Shown: positions 25,159 to 38,204, numbered from the stretch's first letter. The stretch: 64,000 bases of DNA from Piliocolobus tephrosceles (GCF_002776525.5 NC_045441.1:88291101-88355100), one strand, 5' to 3'. Program-made: numbers and translations. Notes: generated by a model not told the origin, from the sequence alone.

Positions 25159-25271
25159 AATAACTGAAGGCTACAGGCTGTTATACGGTTGACTCCAAAC
25201 CCATAATTACATTAAAATCAATAATTTTAACACTCCTTATTTTTATCTATGAAATAACATTTACCATACGG
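25159..25271. repeat. 113-bp direct duplication, copy 2
   Basis: Partner of 24785-24897, starting aataactgaaggctacagg and ending ttaccatacgg. Flanking sequence is unrelated beyond these ends. Confidence 0.95.
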
Positions 25272-26238
25272 TATTTATTCATACGTTAATAACTGACAAA
25301 TTTTGAGGATTGTTACCTATGTAGTTGAAAATTCTTACTTTTGTTGACATATTTGCATTTGCATAGGACTTTATTCATTTGAAAAATGGCAAAATTAGTA
25401 CCAGTTATACTAGTTGCATTATATGTGCTTGTACAACAGCATATCTTCTCCTGCAAACAGACTACTAAACAGAACGTTATGACTAAACTAAGTGAGATTT
25501 TGAGATTTCTATTCTTCTTTAAAGGGAAGTATTTTGCACTACTCCTCTGACAACATGCTGCAAAGTAGTGCTCAAGATGAGTGTTTACATATACATTTTC
25601 ACCAAATGGCATTCTTCTTCCTAACAGCTCTAAATTGACGCATTATTGTGTCTTAGGAGAATTATTACTTCAATGCCTTTTCTCTTTTTACTCTTATTGT
25701 AAGCTCTAAAAAGTTAAGAAAATAACTTTGCTTTTCTGAACAAATAAAACCCCCTCCCTCACTGTTTAAAATCCTGAAAAAAAAAAAAAGTATTAACATG
25801 AAAGAACATTCTGAGCAACAAGGGAGCCTTCTCACACACAAAGGAATACTTTCATGTATTAATCATGCAAGTAACTTAAACATCAACTAGATCAAGTTAC
25901 ACCCTATGCATTTTTAAATTCTCCAACTACTATTTTATATTCTTGTAGTTTTAATGTTGGGGAGGAAGGTGGAAAAATAAATAGAATCATGGATTTCATA
26001 TTGTTTTCTGAATATGTCAAATTTTATTGTCAAATGTTAATTAATGATTTTATCATATTTAAATTGATGTCAAAAATGTATTCCCAATCAACCAGCATAT
26101 AGACACATACATAATACCATTTTTACAATATTATGGTAATGATAAATAAAATTGAAATTAAGACAGGAATCTTCCCCTTAAGTAACTTTTAGAATTCACT
26201 TAGAGACATAAAGCTAGTATAGTTGTCAAGCATACTTT

Positions 26239-26567
26239 TTTTTTGTAAATGGAGTCTCACTTTGTAGCCCAGGTTGGAGTGCAATGGTGCCATCTCGGCT
26301 CACTGCAGCCTCTGCCTCCTGGGTTCAAGCGATTCTCCTGACTCAGCCTCCCAAGTAGCTGGGACTATAGGCACCCGCCACCACGCCTGGCTAATTTGTG
26401 TATTTTTAGTAGAGACGGGGTTTCACCTCCTACTCTGTGGTGTAGGAGGTGGTGTAGGGGGACCACCTACCTACAGGAGGTCCATAGTCTCGACCTCCTG
26501 ACCTTGTGATCCGCCCACCTCCGCCTCCCAAAGTGCTGGGATTACGGGCATGAGTCTCCGTTCCCGG
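26239..26567 (-). repeat. Antisense Alu disrupted by a chain of inverted repeats
   Basis: Antisense Alu with a perfect 12-bp target-site duplication, caagcatacttt (26227-26238 and 26568-26579). Between gtttcacc and ctcctgacc the normal ~30 bases are replaced by a longer insert of self-complementary CCTCC/GGAGG pieces (26424-26490). Confidence 0.95.
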
Positions 26568-27039
26568 CAAGCATACTTTCAATAAACACTTTTTTGTTTT
26601 AATTTTGTGATGACAACCTGTGGATTTATAATGAAAAGACAAATTTAACATGTTTCTCGCCCTCAGAACTACATATTTGAGGGAAAAATAAATGTAACAT
26701 ACAGCAATGACTGGTATACTACAGTTACTTACAAAGTGTTATAAGATCCCTAAAACAGGGATATTTAATTATGCCTAGGAATATTTGAGCTAGTTCCAAA
26801 AAGGGTCAAAACAAGAATAGGATCATTTCAGCAAATGAGAAGAACACTGCAAGGCAAAGTGGAATCAGAGTAAAAAAAAATGCAAAAACATAGAGGAAGT
26901 CCAACAATAGTAAAAGAATACAATGCTGTGCAATACGTTTTCAGAGAACAGAAGTTCATGGGAATGAAGTGTTCAGAAAAGGATTCAAGAAGGTAGTAAC
27001 AGCAATGCCAATATAACACTAATCAACTACTGCACATTG

Positions 27040-27360
27040 AGTTACACCTAAACCCATTTTGGCATAGCTTCTGTTTACTCCCCCACATCTCTACTTAGAT
27101 GTCCTCTAGGGAAGCCATCTCTATTTCATTTCTAGTCCCCAACCAAGTTACATCACCATCATATATTTTCATATGATACTGTCCTTGTAGGAATATTCAT
27201 TACAATTACATGAATATTGTGAAAGTATATGTTTAATGCTGATCTTCCCTACAATACTGTAAGCACCAGAGGACTAATACTGGATCTGTCTTATCCAGCT
27301 GTAGAACCCTAGCCCCTGGCATGAAGTCGGATCACAATAAATACTGTAGAAATGAATGAC
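27040..27360 (+). repeat. L2 LINE 3' end fragment
   Basis: L2-like features: 'cctctagggaagccatctct', 'actgtaagcaccagagga', 'ctagcccctggcatgaagt' and 'cacaataaatactgtagaaatgaatga'. Confidence 0.6.
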
Positions 27361-27364
27361 TCCA

Positions 27365-27525
27365 TGTCTACACACTATGCCAATTTCATGTAATTCCTAT
27401 AACATTCTAAATAGGCAGATGGGATTTTTGCATTTTATAGATGAGAAAAATGAGAATTAAATGTGAAATAACACAAAATCACACACCTAAGGAATCACAG
27501 AGCCATGATTTGAACTCAGATCCTT
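27365..27525 (-). repeat. MIR SINE fragment
   Basis: Antisense MIR: 'ttttatagatgagaaaaatgag', 'aaatcacacacctaaggaatcacagagccatgatttgaactcag'. Confidence 0.6.
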
Positions 27526-27987
27526 ATAAGTACTAACCTCTTAATACAGTAACTATGATAAACTACTGACAATGGCCTGGAAATATTTGGATAAATGGAT
27601 GGAACAACGTAAATGTTTTCATTAAGAATAATACAACAAAAAAGACATAAAAGTAATAGCAAATGTACCATCTTTGTTGCATAATAAAGAGAATGTTCTT
27701 TACAAACCATTTTGAATATTACAAAATAGTAGAAAGACAAATTTGATGATTTGGATTAAGTCAAATTATGAAGAATCTTGAAAGAAAATCATGTATATGA
27801 AAAGAGAGCTGCTGAGAATTACTGAGTAGCTACTTAACATGATGAAAGCATGCATTATAAAGTTTATTGGAGTATGTGATGAAGTAACTGGATAAAGAAT
27901 GATAGAGCACCAAAGAAGTCCATCAGGAAGCTGGGCAAAAATCTAATTAATGTAAGCACAGCCAATACTTGAAAGGTGAGTGTGAAA

Positions 27988-28090
27988 AAAATATATATAT
28001 ATATAAATATATATACATATATAATATATATATAAAATATATATACATATATAATATATATAAAATATATATATACATATATATATGTAT
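27988..28090. repeat. (TA)n microsatellite with imperfect higher-order units
   Basis: About 100 bases of TATA with regularly placed 'aaatatatatacatat' blocks. Confidence 0.95.
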
Positions 28091-28438
28091 GAGATCCTTT
28101 GTAAAGGATAAAAAGTTATGATAAAAAACACATGAACCTGATAAGCCAAAAGCATGTTCTAAGCTTTTAATGTGGGTAATGAATAATAATGATTTGTTGC
28201 TAAGATTTGGAGCATCATTAGGAGAACTAGCCTGACAATACGATCCTGGTGTTTGAGGTAAGAAAGTACACACTTGGCTTTCACTCTGTTGAGGTTAAGA
28301 TTGGGAAGGGGCATCCAAGCAAGCCATGACTTAGGCCAGTATTGAGCTAAAAGGAAAAAGAAGGAGGAGAGGTATCAATAACTTTTGAGTTCTGAATAAT
28401 AATTCAATATTATTGATATTATTAGAGAGAGGCAACAG

Positions 28439-28466
28439 AAGAAAGCCATTAGTGTATGGCTTTCTT
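28439..28466. repeat. Perfect hairpin, 11-bp arms
   Basis: AAGAAAGCCAT (28439-28449), loop tagtgt, ATGGCTTTCTT (28456-28466). Confidence 0.95.
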
Positions 28467-28499
28467 AATTAATAATAAATAAATAAATAATAAATAATA

Positions 28500-28549
28500 C
28501 TTAATTAAAATATCTTTAAAGTATCTTAATTAATGATACTTTAATTAAG
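28500..28549. repeat. Nested inverted repeats, TTAATTAA-rich
   Basis: Outer arms CTTAATTAA (28500-28508) and TTAATTAAG (28541-28549). Inner arms TAAAGTATC (28517-28525) and GATACTTTA (28535-28543). Confidence 0.9.
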
Positions 28550-28674
28550 CTGGGGGAGGAGTGATTAAGAAACAGAAGGAAGTATTAAATGAAATGGACA
28601 ATAAAAATAGAGATGGGACAGAACAAATACAGAGTAGAATCAAACAGAAAACCATAACTTAAAATAGGCACTCG

Positions 28675-28986
28675 GGCCGGGCACGGTGGCTCAAGCCTGT
28701 AATCCCAGCACTTTGGGAGGCCGAGACGGGTGGATCACGAGGTCAGGAGATCCAGACCATCCTGGCTAACACAGTGAAACCCCGTCTCTACTAAAAAATA
28801 CAAAAATCTAGCCGGGCAAGGTGGCGGGCGCCTGTAGTCCCAGCTACTCGGGAGGCTGAGGCAGGAGAATGGCGTGGACCCGGGAGGCAGAGCTTGCAGT
28901 GAGCTGAGGTCCGGCCACTGCACTCCAGCCGGGGCGACAGAGCGAGACTCCGCCTCAAAAAAAAAAATAAATAAATAAAATAAAAT
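28675..28986 (+). repeat. AluY-like (Old World monkey type), upper copy of a stacked pair
   Basis: Sense Alu with ggctcaagcctg and gagacgggtggatcacgagg, ending in an AAATAAATAAAATA tail. It is bounded by the target sequence aaaataggcactc, whose second copy (28987-29001) also borders the next Alu. Confidence 0.97.
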
Positions 28987-29001
28987 AAAATAGGCACTCA
29001 G

Positions 29002-29316
29002 GGCCAGGCGCGGTGGCTCACGACTGTAATTTCAGCACTTTGGGAGGCCAAGGTGGGTGGATCACATGAGGTCAGGAGTTTGAGACCAGCCTGACCAACA
29101 CAGTGAAACCCTGTCTCTACTAAAAATAAAAAAAAAAATTAACCAGACGTGGTGGCAGGTGCCTGTAGTCCCAGCTGTTCGGGAGTGTGAGGCAGGAGAA
29201 TTGCTTGAACCTAAAAGGTGGAGGTTGCGGTGAACCGAGATTGCGCCACTGCACTCCAGCCTGGACGACAAAGCGGGACTCTGTCAAAATAAATAAATAA
29301 AAATAAATAAATAAAT
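29002..29316 (+). repeat. Alu (AluS-like), lower copy of a stacked pair
   Basis: Sense Alu from ggccaggcgcggtggctcac, more diverged than its neighbour, ending in (AAAT)n. It is followed by a third copy of the target site, aaataggcactcag (29317-29330). Confidence 0.97.
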
Positions 29317-30034
29317 AAATAGGCACTCAGAATTTTAATATTCAATGAAGCAACAATAAAAGATTTGTGAAAACTCCAGGGGAGTTGGAACAAGAAAGTC
29401 ATTGGTGCTTTCTTATACGACCTTTTAGTAGAAGAGTGGCATGAAATTCAGAATAAAGTGTTAATTTACAAGGGGTAATTGTGGGAAAACGGCAAGTATA
29501 AAATGACTTATGTTATGAAATTCGATGGTGAAAAGAGTCAAATTCAAGAGAGTTTGGTCAGCAGGCAAAACAAGTTGTGTGACCACTAAATTTATCTTTA
29601 TAGGTATGAAATCTGTTTCCCAATTAATTCTTTGAAAAAAATCAGGACTTACCTCTGTTTCTCAGCTCTATCATTTGTTAACCCATAGCCAGCAGATTAA
29701 CCAGACCCCTAGTTATCATTTTGAATCTATGAAGAAAGAAGTTAAGAGAACTTGTGGCACACTAAGATTAGAAATAATAGTTCCTTGTTCCCAGAATATT
29801 TCTTCAGTATACCAACCACATCTTTTGTGCTATGAATTTGTAAAAATCATATATTTCATGTGGCAACAACTCGAACAGTTATGCCTATCTTGGCCATGCA
29901 TATAATTATTATAAATTCAGGCATAGTTAATTATGAGTTGTGCCCTCTGGAGCATAAGTGATCTTTACTTTTGTGAGAATTGTGAGGATTATAAATATAA
30001 TATGAAATATTAAAAATAATAATAGCTAAGAGTG

Positions 30035-30130
30035 TATATGTTATCACATAGGAATAAACAGCCTTAAGGAGATTAAGGTCATGATTACACAACTACAGAG
30101 CAGCAGATTCTGGACTCAAAGTCAGGTATG
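30035..30130 (-). repeat. Possible MIR remnant
   Basis: Antisense MIR-like 'ccttaaggagattaaggtcatgattacacaactacagagcagcag...ctggactcaaagtcag'. Weak. Confidence 0.3.
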
Positions 30131-31185
30131 CTAAATCTAGAGACTGTTGTAGGAACCAGCACAGGACCCAGCATCTTCCCGTGTTCTCAGCTTGTGCTGC
30201 TGTAGTTTAATGCTTGTACCAGGGAGAGTGCTGACAAAGGTTGACAGCAGTAGTAGTGATTGTAGTAGTCACATCAGCAGCAGACTTTCTGCCTTTGACA
30301 CACATTCTCTGGTTCTGTGACTTTATCACACAGAGCACTCATAGAGCATTTACAATAGCAACAGTAGTAGAAGAGCAGGAAAAATAGCATTATTCTGGCC
30401 CCTTCCCTGATTCTGTGTGGCTACATATCTTTAGAAGCTGAAACTCTTACAGTGTGTCCAACAATGGCAACAAGAAAATTGTGGGAACCAAACAGTTTGG
30501 GTTGACAATATATTTAAGGTTCAGTTGTACATCCCTCTTCCAAAAAAGAGGGTATGTCAGAGCTTCTGACTAACAACAAAACTTTACTTTCTGACAACCC
30601 ATGCATATGCATCTTTTCCATTTTGCTTCATTTATTTTTAAGAGGAAAAGGAAGATGCAAAAGTTTAGAGGAGAATGCTGGCTTCATTTACCTTAAAAGG
30701 TTAAGAAAGATACCAAAAAAGTAGGATAAAATAAAGGGTGTTGTAGAGAAAATTAATATTATGATATAAATAAGTTCAACAAATTGAGTCCATGTTTCTA
30801 ATCATTTTTTCCCTGTTAAATGTTAACAGACATTTTTTATTTGCAAAAAAAAAAAAGAAACATTTTAAAATTCACAGTTGTGCTATAGTTTATAGCTTTA
30901 GTGCATGATTCAGGATATTCTTCAGTTCAGTTCCTATCATTATTTCTCTTGTCCTGGTCTTGCTACAGTTTTTTTACTTCCATATGTGTTCACTCATTGC
31001 TCTCATCCAGCCCACCAGTTTACTTTATTTTTTCTCCCAGAATAGTGTCTACGATTTTATGGTCAGTTTCAAATCCCTGTGTAATATGATATCCTCCTAC
31101 ATCTATGTTCTCATTTCCTATGACACCCCCACTCATCCTCCCTTTGCTCCTCCTAAACTTCAATGCAGTCCATTGATGCAGTTAG

Positions 31186-31186
<1 letters not shown>

Positions 31187-31222
<36 letters not shown>
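31187..31222. repeat. (CA)18 microsatellite
   Basis: Uninterrupted CA dinucleotides, 36 bases. Confidence 0.98.
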
Positions 31223-31226
<4 letters not shown>

Positions 31227-32594
31227 CTCATTCCAAATGAGGCATCCACCCTCGCTAATACTGACACATGTTTATGTTTGACCCTTATTCTTAACATTCC
31301 TTGAGAAATCCACGTTGGTAGGTCTTACATTACATAGACATCCTCTTTATTTGAAAAATATCCCTTTCTAAATGTATCTATAAAGAAAAATATAATAATT
31401 CACTTACCATTGTGATTAGATCCCTATCTTATTTTGTTTAAGGTCAGAGACTTTGACTTAAGCAACAGGATATTTTAAGCAAACAGGTATTGTTGTGGCT
31501 CTGTAGTAATCAACTGTAAAGCTAAGTTTTCCATTTTTCCCTACACATACTGTCTTGGAATTAGCAATATTTCAGTGTCTGCAAATAAACAAGAGCTAGC
31601 TTTCCAATACATGCCAAATCAGGGAACATACATTTAAATGATGGGAAATTAAGGTCAAATTCCAGGAATGCTGATTTTTTAAAACCACAAAATAAGAAGC
31701 TCTATAAAAAAGTGTTTTGTGTTTTCTAAAATAACTTTTTTATTTCATATAGAACAGCCACAGTTATTTTGCTAACCATTTAATGTACTAAATTCATTTT
31801 CCCCCCAAATAATTTCAATTTCAAATTAGCCATTAGGCATTCTAAACACAATAGAATAGGAATTATTTTATGATTTATGTTATGGAACATTGGAATGACA
31901 GATTACATTGTAAATGATTTTACCTATTTTTTTTTACATTTATTCTCAATTTACAGTCTCTGTCGAACAAACTGACTGGTATCCTTTCTATTTTCAAAAG
32001 TTTCTGAATGAAAATTTGTAATACCGCATGAATAGAATTACAATTCACTAATTAGACATATTTTTCCTACTGTGTCATTTCTATTACCCCTGCTAATTTC
32101 ATAATTGTTTTCAAATAAAATATAAATATGATTTTTTCTTATAACTATTTGACCATTCAAAATAATTTCAAAGACTAAGTAAAAACAATAGCCAGGTAGT
32201 CATTGTCTGGCTTTTATAATCAGTTTTTTGAAAGCATTATTAGGAAAATAAGTAAATAAATACTTCTTAGTGACTTGAAAGGAATAGAGAACTGTAGAAA
32301 AATTATACATGGTTCTTCCAGATTAAACTCAAAAATCAAAAGGCATTAAACATATATGACCAGCTGAAATTGCATTGAAATGATTGGTACTTTTAGACCT
32401 ACCCTTTGGCCACTGCTTGTATGATCAGCGATGCTCAGCCAAGCAGAAATTTGGACTTGAAACAGGTCAGCAAAAAGAAACATAATATAATTAGTAGTGA
32501 CACTGGAGATTTAGCTGTTATTGTGAATGGAATAATGCCTTTTATATCATTAGCTATGAACTTATAATAAATATGACAGTAACCCACAGAGGTT

Positions 32595-32790
32595 ACCATG
32601 GAAAGAGCCAAATTATTTAGTGGAAAAGGTTTGAAAACTTTGAATATTGATATTGAACAGTCACTTAATTTCTCTGAACTTTAGTGTTTTTGTATATTTG
32701 GATGGATTATATAAAATGTTAAGATAAAAAAGTCTTTATTACTTAAAAGTCATGGTTATTACTTACCTGAGTCAGTCATTATTTTGTTAT
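32595..32790 (+). repeat. MIR-like SINE fragment
   Basis: Sense MIR-like 'tggaaagagccaaatt', 'acagtcacttaatttctctgaactttagtgttttt'. Diverged. Confidence 0.45.
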
Positions 32791-32835
32791 TATTTGAATT
32801 GATATACAATTATATAGCAAATTTTAAGATAAATC

Positions 32836-33182
32836 GTGATGGTTACCAGAGGCTAGGAAGAATAGTCGGGAGGTAGAAATTAAGAGGGAATGGTTAATGG
32901 GAACAAAAATACAATTAAATAGAAGGAATAAGATTTAGTGATTGATAGCACAATAGGAGGACTTTAGTTAACAATAATTTATTGTATATTTCAAAACAAC
33001 TGATAGGGTAGAATTGGAATGCTCCTAACACAAAAAAATGATGAATGCCTAAGGTGATAGATATCCCAATTACCCTGATTTATCATTACACATTGTGTAC
33101 TAGCGTCAAAACATCACATTTACCTCATAATATGTACAACTATTATGTATCCATAATAAGTAAAAATAAAAAAATAAAAAAA
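32836..33182 (+). mobile_element. Older L1 (L1M/L1PB type) 3' end
   Basis: L1 3'-end order: gatggttaccagaggctagg, ggaatggttaatgggaacaa, tgatagcacaataggaggac, cctaaggtgatagatatccc, atgtacaactattatgtatc, then a degenerate A-rich tail. No coding part is included. Confidence 0.85.
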
Positions 33183-33230
33183 GGTTTCAAATTAGTATTC
33201 AATATAATAATGCTATATAATAAAGTACAA

Positions 33231-33260
33231 ATATGTGTGTGTGTATATATATATATGTAC
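33231..33260. repeat. TG/TA dinucleotide tract
   Basis: atatgtgtgtgtgtatatatatatatgta-type sequence of about 30 bases. Confidence 0.8.
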
Positions 33261-35844
33261 AAATAAAGCGTCTCATATCAGATGCCCATCATTTAATGCC
33301 CTTTAATATAAACTTAAAATAGGAAATCTTATCATACATTGGTTTATTTACAAAAAAAATTTAATTCATCGGTTTTCAATCAAGTTTGGGCCTGGTTTAC
33401 ATTTTGACAGTCAAAGTTTTTAATATGTTGTTATGTATTACTGTGAAGATAAATGTCCAAACGACTCAAATTATTACATAAAATTTACAGAATGAAACTT
33501 CTATTTTTATTATAATTATTTTAATACAGGTATGAATATCACTATCAATTGGCATCATACATTATTTAGGTGATCCTGTAAAAAGGAGACAAAATTTGAA
33601 TGTGTGCATTTTTAGATGTAGATGATGGCTCTGAGATGATGACATCTGCAATTTTAATTTTGCCAAAGCCAAAATCTAGTTTTTCTACTGACTTTTTTTG
33701 AGTTTGAATAACAGCAGTAATTTATAGAAATTATTTGAACTCGAAATCTAATAGCATCTTTGACTTTGCTTGTAGATATTTCATATTCAACATGCTCCTA
33801 GGTTTTTTTTAATCAATCCTTGAAATGGACGTTGGGACTAAATTATTTCAAGTTTAACAAAATATAACCTTTTCTTTTCAAAGTAAGGAATAGTGTCTTT
33901 ATACATGATCATAAATAAAGATTACTTAAAATATATTTATTTTCCAAGTAGTTTTTGTTTTATTTAGTTGTAAAGAATTTTTGGAGTTACGACTATAATA
34001 TTAGAAGTTACTTTAATTTCTCAGGAGTTACGACTTCACAATGTACCCAATGTCTTTTTTGTTATCTTTTGCACTCCTTTCTTATGATCTGTTAATAGCA
34101 AATTAAGTTCCTTCCACTTTCCACTTCCCACTTCCTGCTGCTCATTCTTGCCATGTAGCTTGGTAGCTAGAACATAGCTCAGATAAATAGTTTACAATTG
34201 GAAATGAATGAAACACATATAATATGTTATCTTTCAACATCATATCGCTCTTGCTTCTGTGTACTCAAGGACATGTCAATACAATAGATCACTAGGATGA
34301 CACAATTTAGAAAAGAATGACATTAAAGCAAAACCATGAGTCAGACAGATAAGGCACTCAAAAGGTAAAATTCATTTTTAAGTCCTTTTCTTCTACCACT
34401 TTGGGGCAAACCACCCTTAGCCTTGTTTCCAGCAGTGTTATAAAAAATTAAAACAAAAATAAGGAGGAGAGCATAAATTAAAATCAAAACAAGGAAACTT
34501 TTAGTTACTCTGATAATTAAATGTTTCTTTATTCTTAACTTCAAAAATAGACATTGTAGTTTTGTGTGTATCTAGATGTTTAAATATTTGTCAATAAAAG
34601 AGCATAGGTAAGAGATTATAAATATAACATGTAACATTAAGTCATATGCATATTTATATGTTACTTAAAATATGTGAGATAAAACATATGTTTTATTTGT
34701 ACATTTATTTGTACATTTGTACAAATGCATATATGGATGTAATAAGTAGTACAAAGTAATGTTTTAATATCTGCATATTTCCATTCAGTTTATTTATTTG
34801 CTTGCATAGCTTTTAGGGGCTATCTGACTATAATTGTTTGTATTACTCATCAACATTGGTAACACACAAGCTTGGGAAATTTTTACCAGTTTTTTTAATT
34901 CAGTAGTGCCTAGACAGCTCGAAAACATAAATTTGCCCCAATTTTTCTGCCTATCATGCCCCCATCAGTCTACTCTTCAGGTTGGATCATTCTTCTAAAC
35001 ATAGATCTATATCTAGATCTAGCTACAAAGATAATTAACATATATTATATATATATGCAATGATCTCATATATAGATATGAATCATGTGCATTCTTTCTT
35101 CAAGTTATTTAAACCTTGCATTGTTTTAATTTGAACACATGTAACACAAATTATATAGGAATCTATGTCATAACTTATAGTAATTCTTTTCACTATTTTT
35201 ATATTTTTATATGTTAATATTGTCCCCACATGTAAACTTTAAAAGTTCTTAATCACAGAGATTAAAGTATTTTTAAATAATTATAAGTTGCAATTAGTAA
35301 GTTGAGTAAGATGTTAATCAAATTTTCAACTACTCAAAATAATTTATAATAAAGATTTAATGTTTTCTCCAAATGAAAATATAATTTGGAGTGATACATG
35401 TCCAATAAATATGAATGCTAATTTTAAGCCTACAGTATAATTTTTAACATCAAACACTGTAGTTAAAAAAACAAATTAAATGCCTGATTCATTCTAGATA
35501 ATGTAATCATAATTGTTTATTTGATGCAAAGATGTCTTGCTCTCTAGACAAAAATTTTTACCAGTGAGATAAATTATTTATAAATAATTCAAGTATTAAT
35601 TATAGTGGATTATAAATAATGACCTAAAAGTCAATTCAACAGGTAATACAGAGTACCCTCTATGGTGATTAACTTGATAGCAAAAGGAGTCACTTAATAC
35701 CTAGATAACTAAGAACCGCCCTGCCTGTATTTTGAAATCATTAAATATATATCCCTACAGTTCAACCCTTAATGTAGACATAAATATTTGAAACAGAGTT
35801 TTCTTTTTCTAAATAAAACAGAGACATAGTGTTAAATAGCAGTA

Positions 35845-35905
35845 TGTGTGTATGTGTATATATATAACATATATACATATATATTACATAAGTACATATA
35901 TGTGA
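35845..35905. repeat. TG/TA-rich low-complexity tract
   Basis: Mixed GTATGTGTGTAT and TATATATAACATATATAC units. Confidence 0.7.
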
Positions 35906-38204
35906 TAATAAAGCAATGAGTGAAAAGCTATGGAGATTTATGATACTATGACAATTAAACTAGAGTTTCAAATCTCTTTGAAGTTCCCATTAACTTCCTT
36001 GTCCAACCATAATTAATTGCTAAACTATATAGTACCTCTACCATGAGATAGGAGAGCGAGACCACAACGCTCTGAAAACTTTGCTATTTGAAGTAAAGCT
36101 AGAGAACGGCAAGTATTTAGAAGATAAATGCAGTGTAGTTTTGGAGATCAGATGAGTTACAGTGCTTTAGAAGGGTTGCAAACTCAAATGTCTACAGTGC
36201 TCAGTCAGGTGATATAAAAATATAGAAACATATTAATAGAATTTTTAAAAATGCGAAATAATGAGGAGTAATTGAAACAGTAAATTCGCCCTTGAAAAGC
36301 CCTTAGATTTCATGAAAAGGCCTTCAAATTCAAGATTTCACAACTCTGTGTCAAGTAAATAAATCATGTCTCTGGGCTAGATTCACTCCATACACTGTCA
36401 GTTAAAGAAATTGCATAATGGGATATAGGGACCCTGCTTATTGTAATATATGTCTCGTATGATCCTTGTAAAAAATATTTAAAATAGAGAAAAAATTTAC
36501 AAATAGAATAAATTCCTAAATCCCATATGTTAAAGACCTCATATTTTAATGCATTTTCTTCGAAGTGTTTCTCCACACATCTTAAATAGTTGTCACAGCA
36601 TTCCATATTGCTTCTGCAATGAAATAGTAGAGTTATTAAACGTCTATTTTTAATACCTATCTCATAATCAATTACATAGATAGGCAATACTTTGCCATTC
36701 CCCTCAACTGGCGTTAAAATTTTTCAATATTTTAAATACTGAGTTCACCATGATGACTTTCTTGCTTTGATTTTTTTTTTCTTTTTTCTTTTCATAAAGA
36801 TATATTTACAGTAAAATAATCAAGTTAAATTGTATGGACATTTTTAATGATCCTCCAAATTCCCAAATTATTCTCTAAAATGTGCATTATCACTAAGAAT
36901 TGACAGAATTGTCTCTTTCCCAGAATAACTTTGTCAAAATAACAATTATTTTTGAAGTCTTCGCTAATTTGCTAAAAGAAAATCATATAGTTACATCATA
37001 CCATTATGACAGCGCTTGAATGACAAGGCTTTGCTGAAACAAAGTTTGGTATAAATAAAATGTTAATACTTTTGGCCTCGTCACTTCCCAGATGGTATCT
37101 CTGAAAAAAACCTTGAAATGTAAAGAAACCATATGACTAGATTCCAATTCTTTTTACAGGACATATGCTCTTTTCTGTTGACATATTTACATTTAGGTTG
37201 ATAAAATTTCCCAGTGATGTCTAATCATGGATTTGACAAACACGTTTATAAAAAGAAGTGGTAAAAAAGTAATAGCTTTACTTTCACAATTTAGTACTAA
37301 AAACATTGATGCTTTAAGAAATTATAATATCACAAATAAAAATAACTGTGTTTTGAGTGTAGAAGACTTAAAATGCACGTATGAAGAGATCAAGTCAATT
37401 GTTCTATTACTTTACTTTTTGTAGACCATTGATTTGCTTTCTGACTCAACTTATTTTACCAGGTCTCACTGGGGCAAAATGTTGTAGAGTAAATTGTTCA
37501 TGTTCTGGACTTTCTCATTCTAGCCAAGATAGAATTTTCCCTTTCACTGTTATATATCTTGGGAGTTCACAGGCATTCATAGCTGAATAATTATACCATG
37601 GCAGGCATATGATATCTGCATAAACTCAAATTAAGCTCCTATTAAAAACATAATCTACATGAAGTTTGAACACACATGCTTTCTGTTTTCCTTGGATTCT
37701 ACCATTAATTTTAATGATGACAGAAAGCAGATGAATTATGACCCCAATGTTTTTTGGGGGAACCCAGATAAATTCAGGTCCCTTAAATTTAAGAGGGCAA
37801 ATCCTATTTAATCCAACTCTAAGGGTTCTGTGCATGTACATATTGTTATTAGAATGGGAATGGGTAACATGATACTAACTTTTCACAAACTTGTAAACAA
37901 AGTGACTTTATACATTTTTGCAAATAAAGTAGAAAATATGTTAATTCATTCTATTTACTTTTACTATATTAACAGTATAACATGAAGACCATATTAAATA
38001 CAACACTACCTGTCACGGTCAATTCAGTTCAGATGAATTCAAGGTCTAATACATGCTTGAACTAAAGGAACTGCAAAAGCATATTAAGAGACAGTATATA
38101 TGGTATAACAACTCTTTATGTCTGAAGTGTATCAGTACACTAGCATAGTTGAGTAAATCAAGTACAAAAAAAATCAGGTTTTTATGATCTCTCCACTAAC
38201 TACT

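Noticed and set aside
20101..28090. Tandem AT repeats as a CRISPR array or origin
   Set aside because: This is vertebrate intron microsatellite. There are no regularly spaced unique spacers and no associated genes.
30960..31304. 114-codon open frame on the + strand
   Set aside because: Its C-terminal part is translated from the (CA)18 microsatellite and the rest resembles no protein.
34700..34730. Palindrome CATTTGTACAAATG
   Set aside because: Real, but short and in AT-rich sequence where such palindromes are expected by chance.
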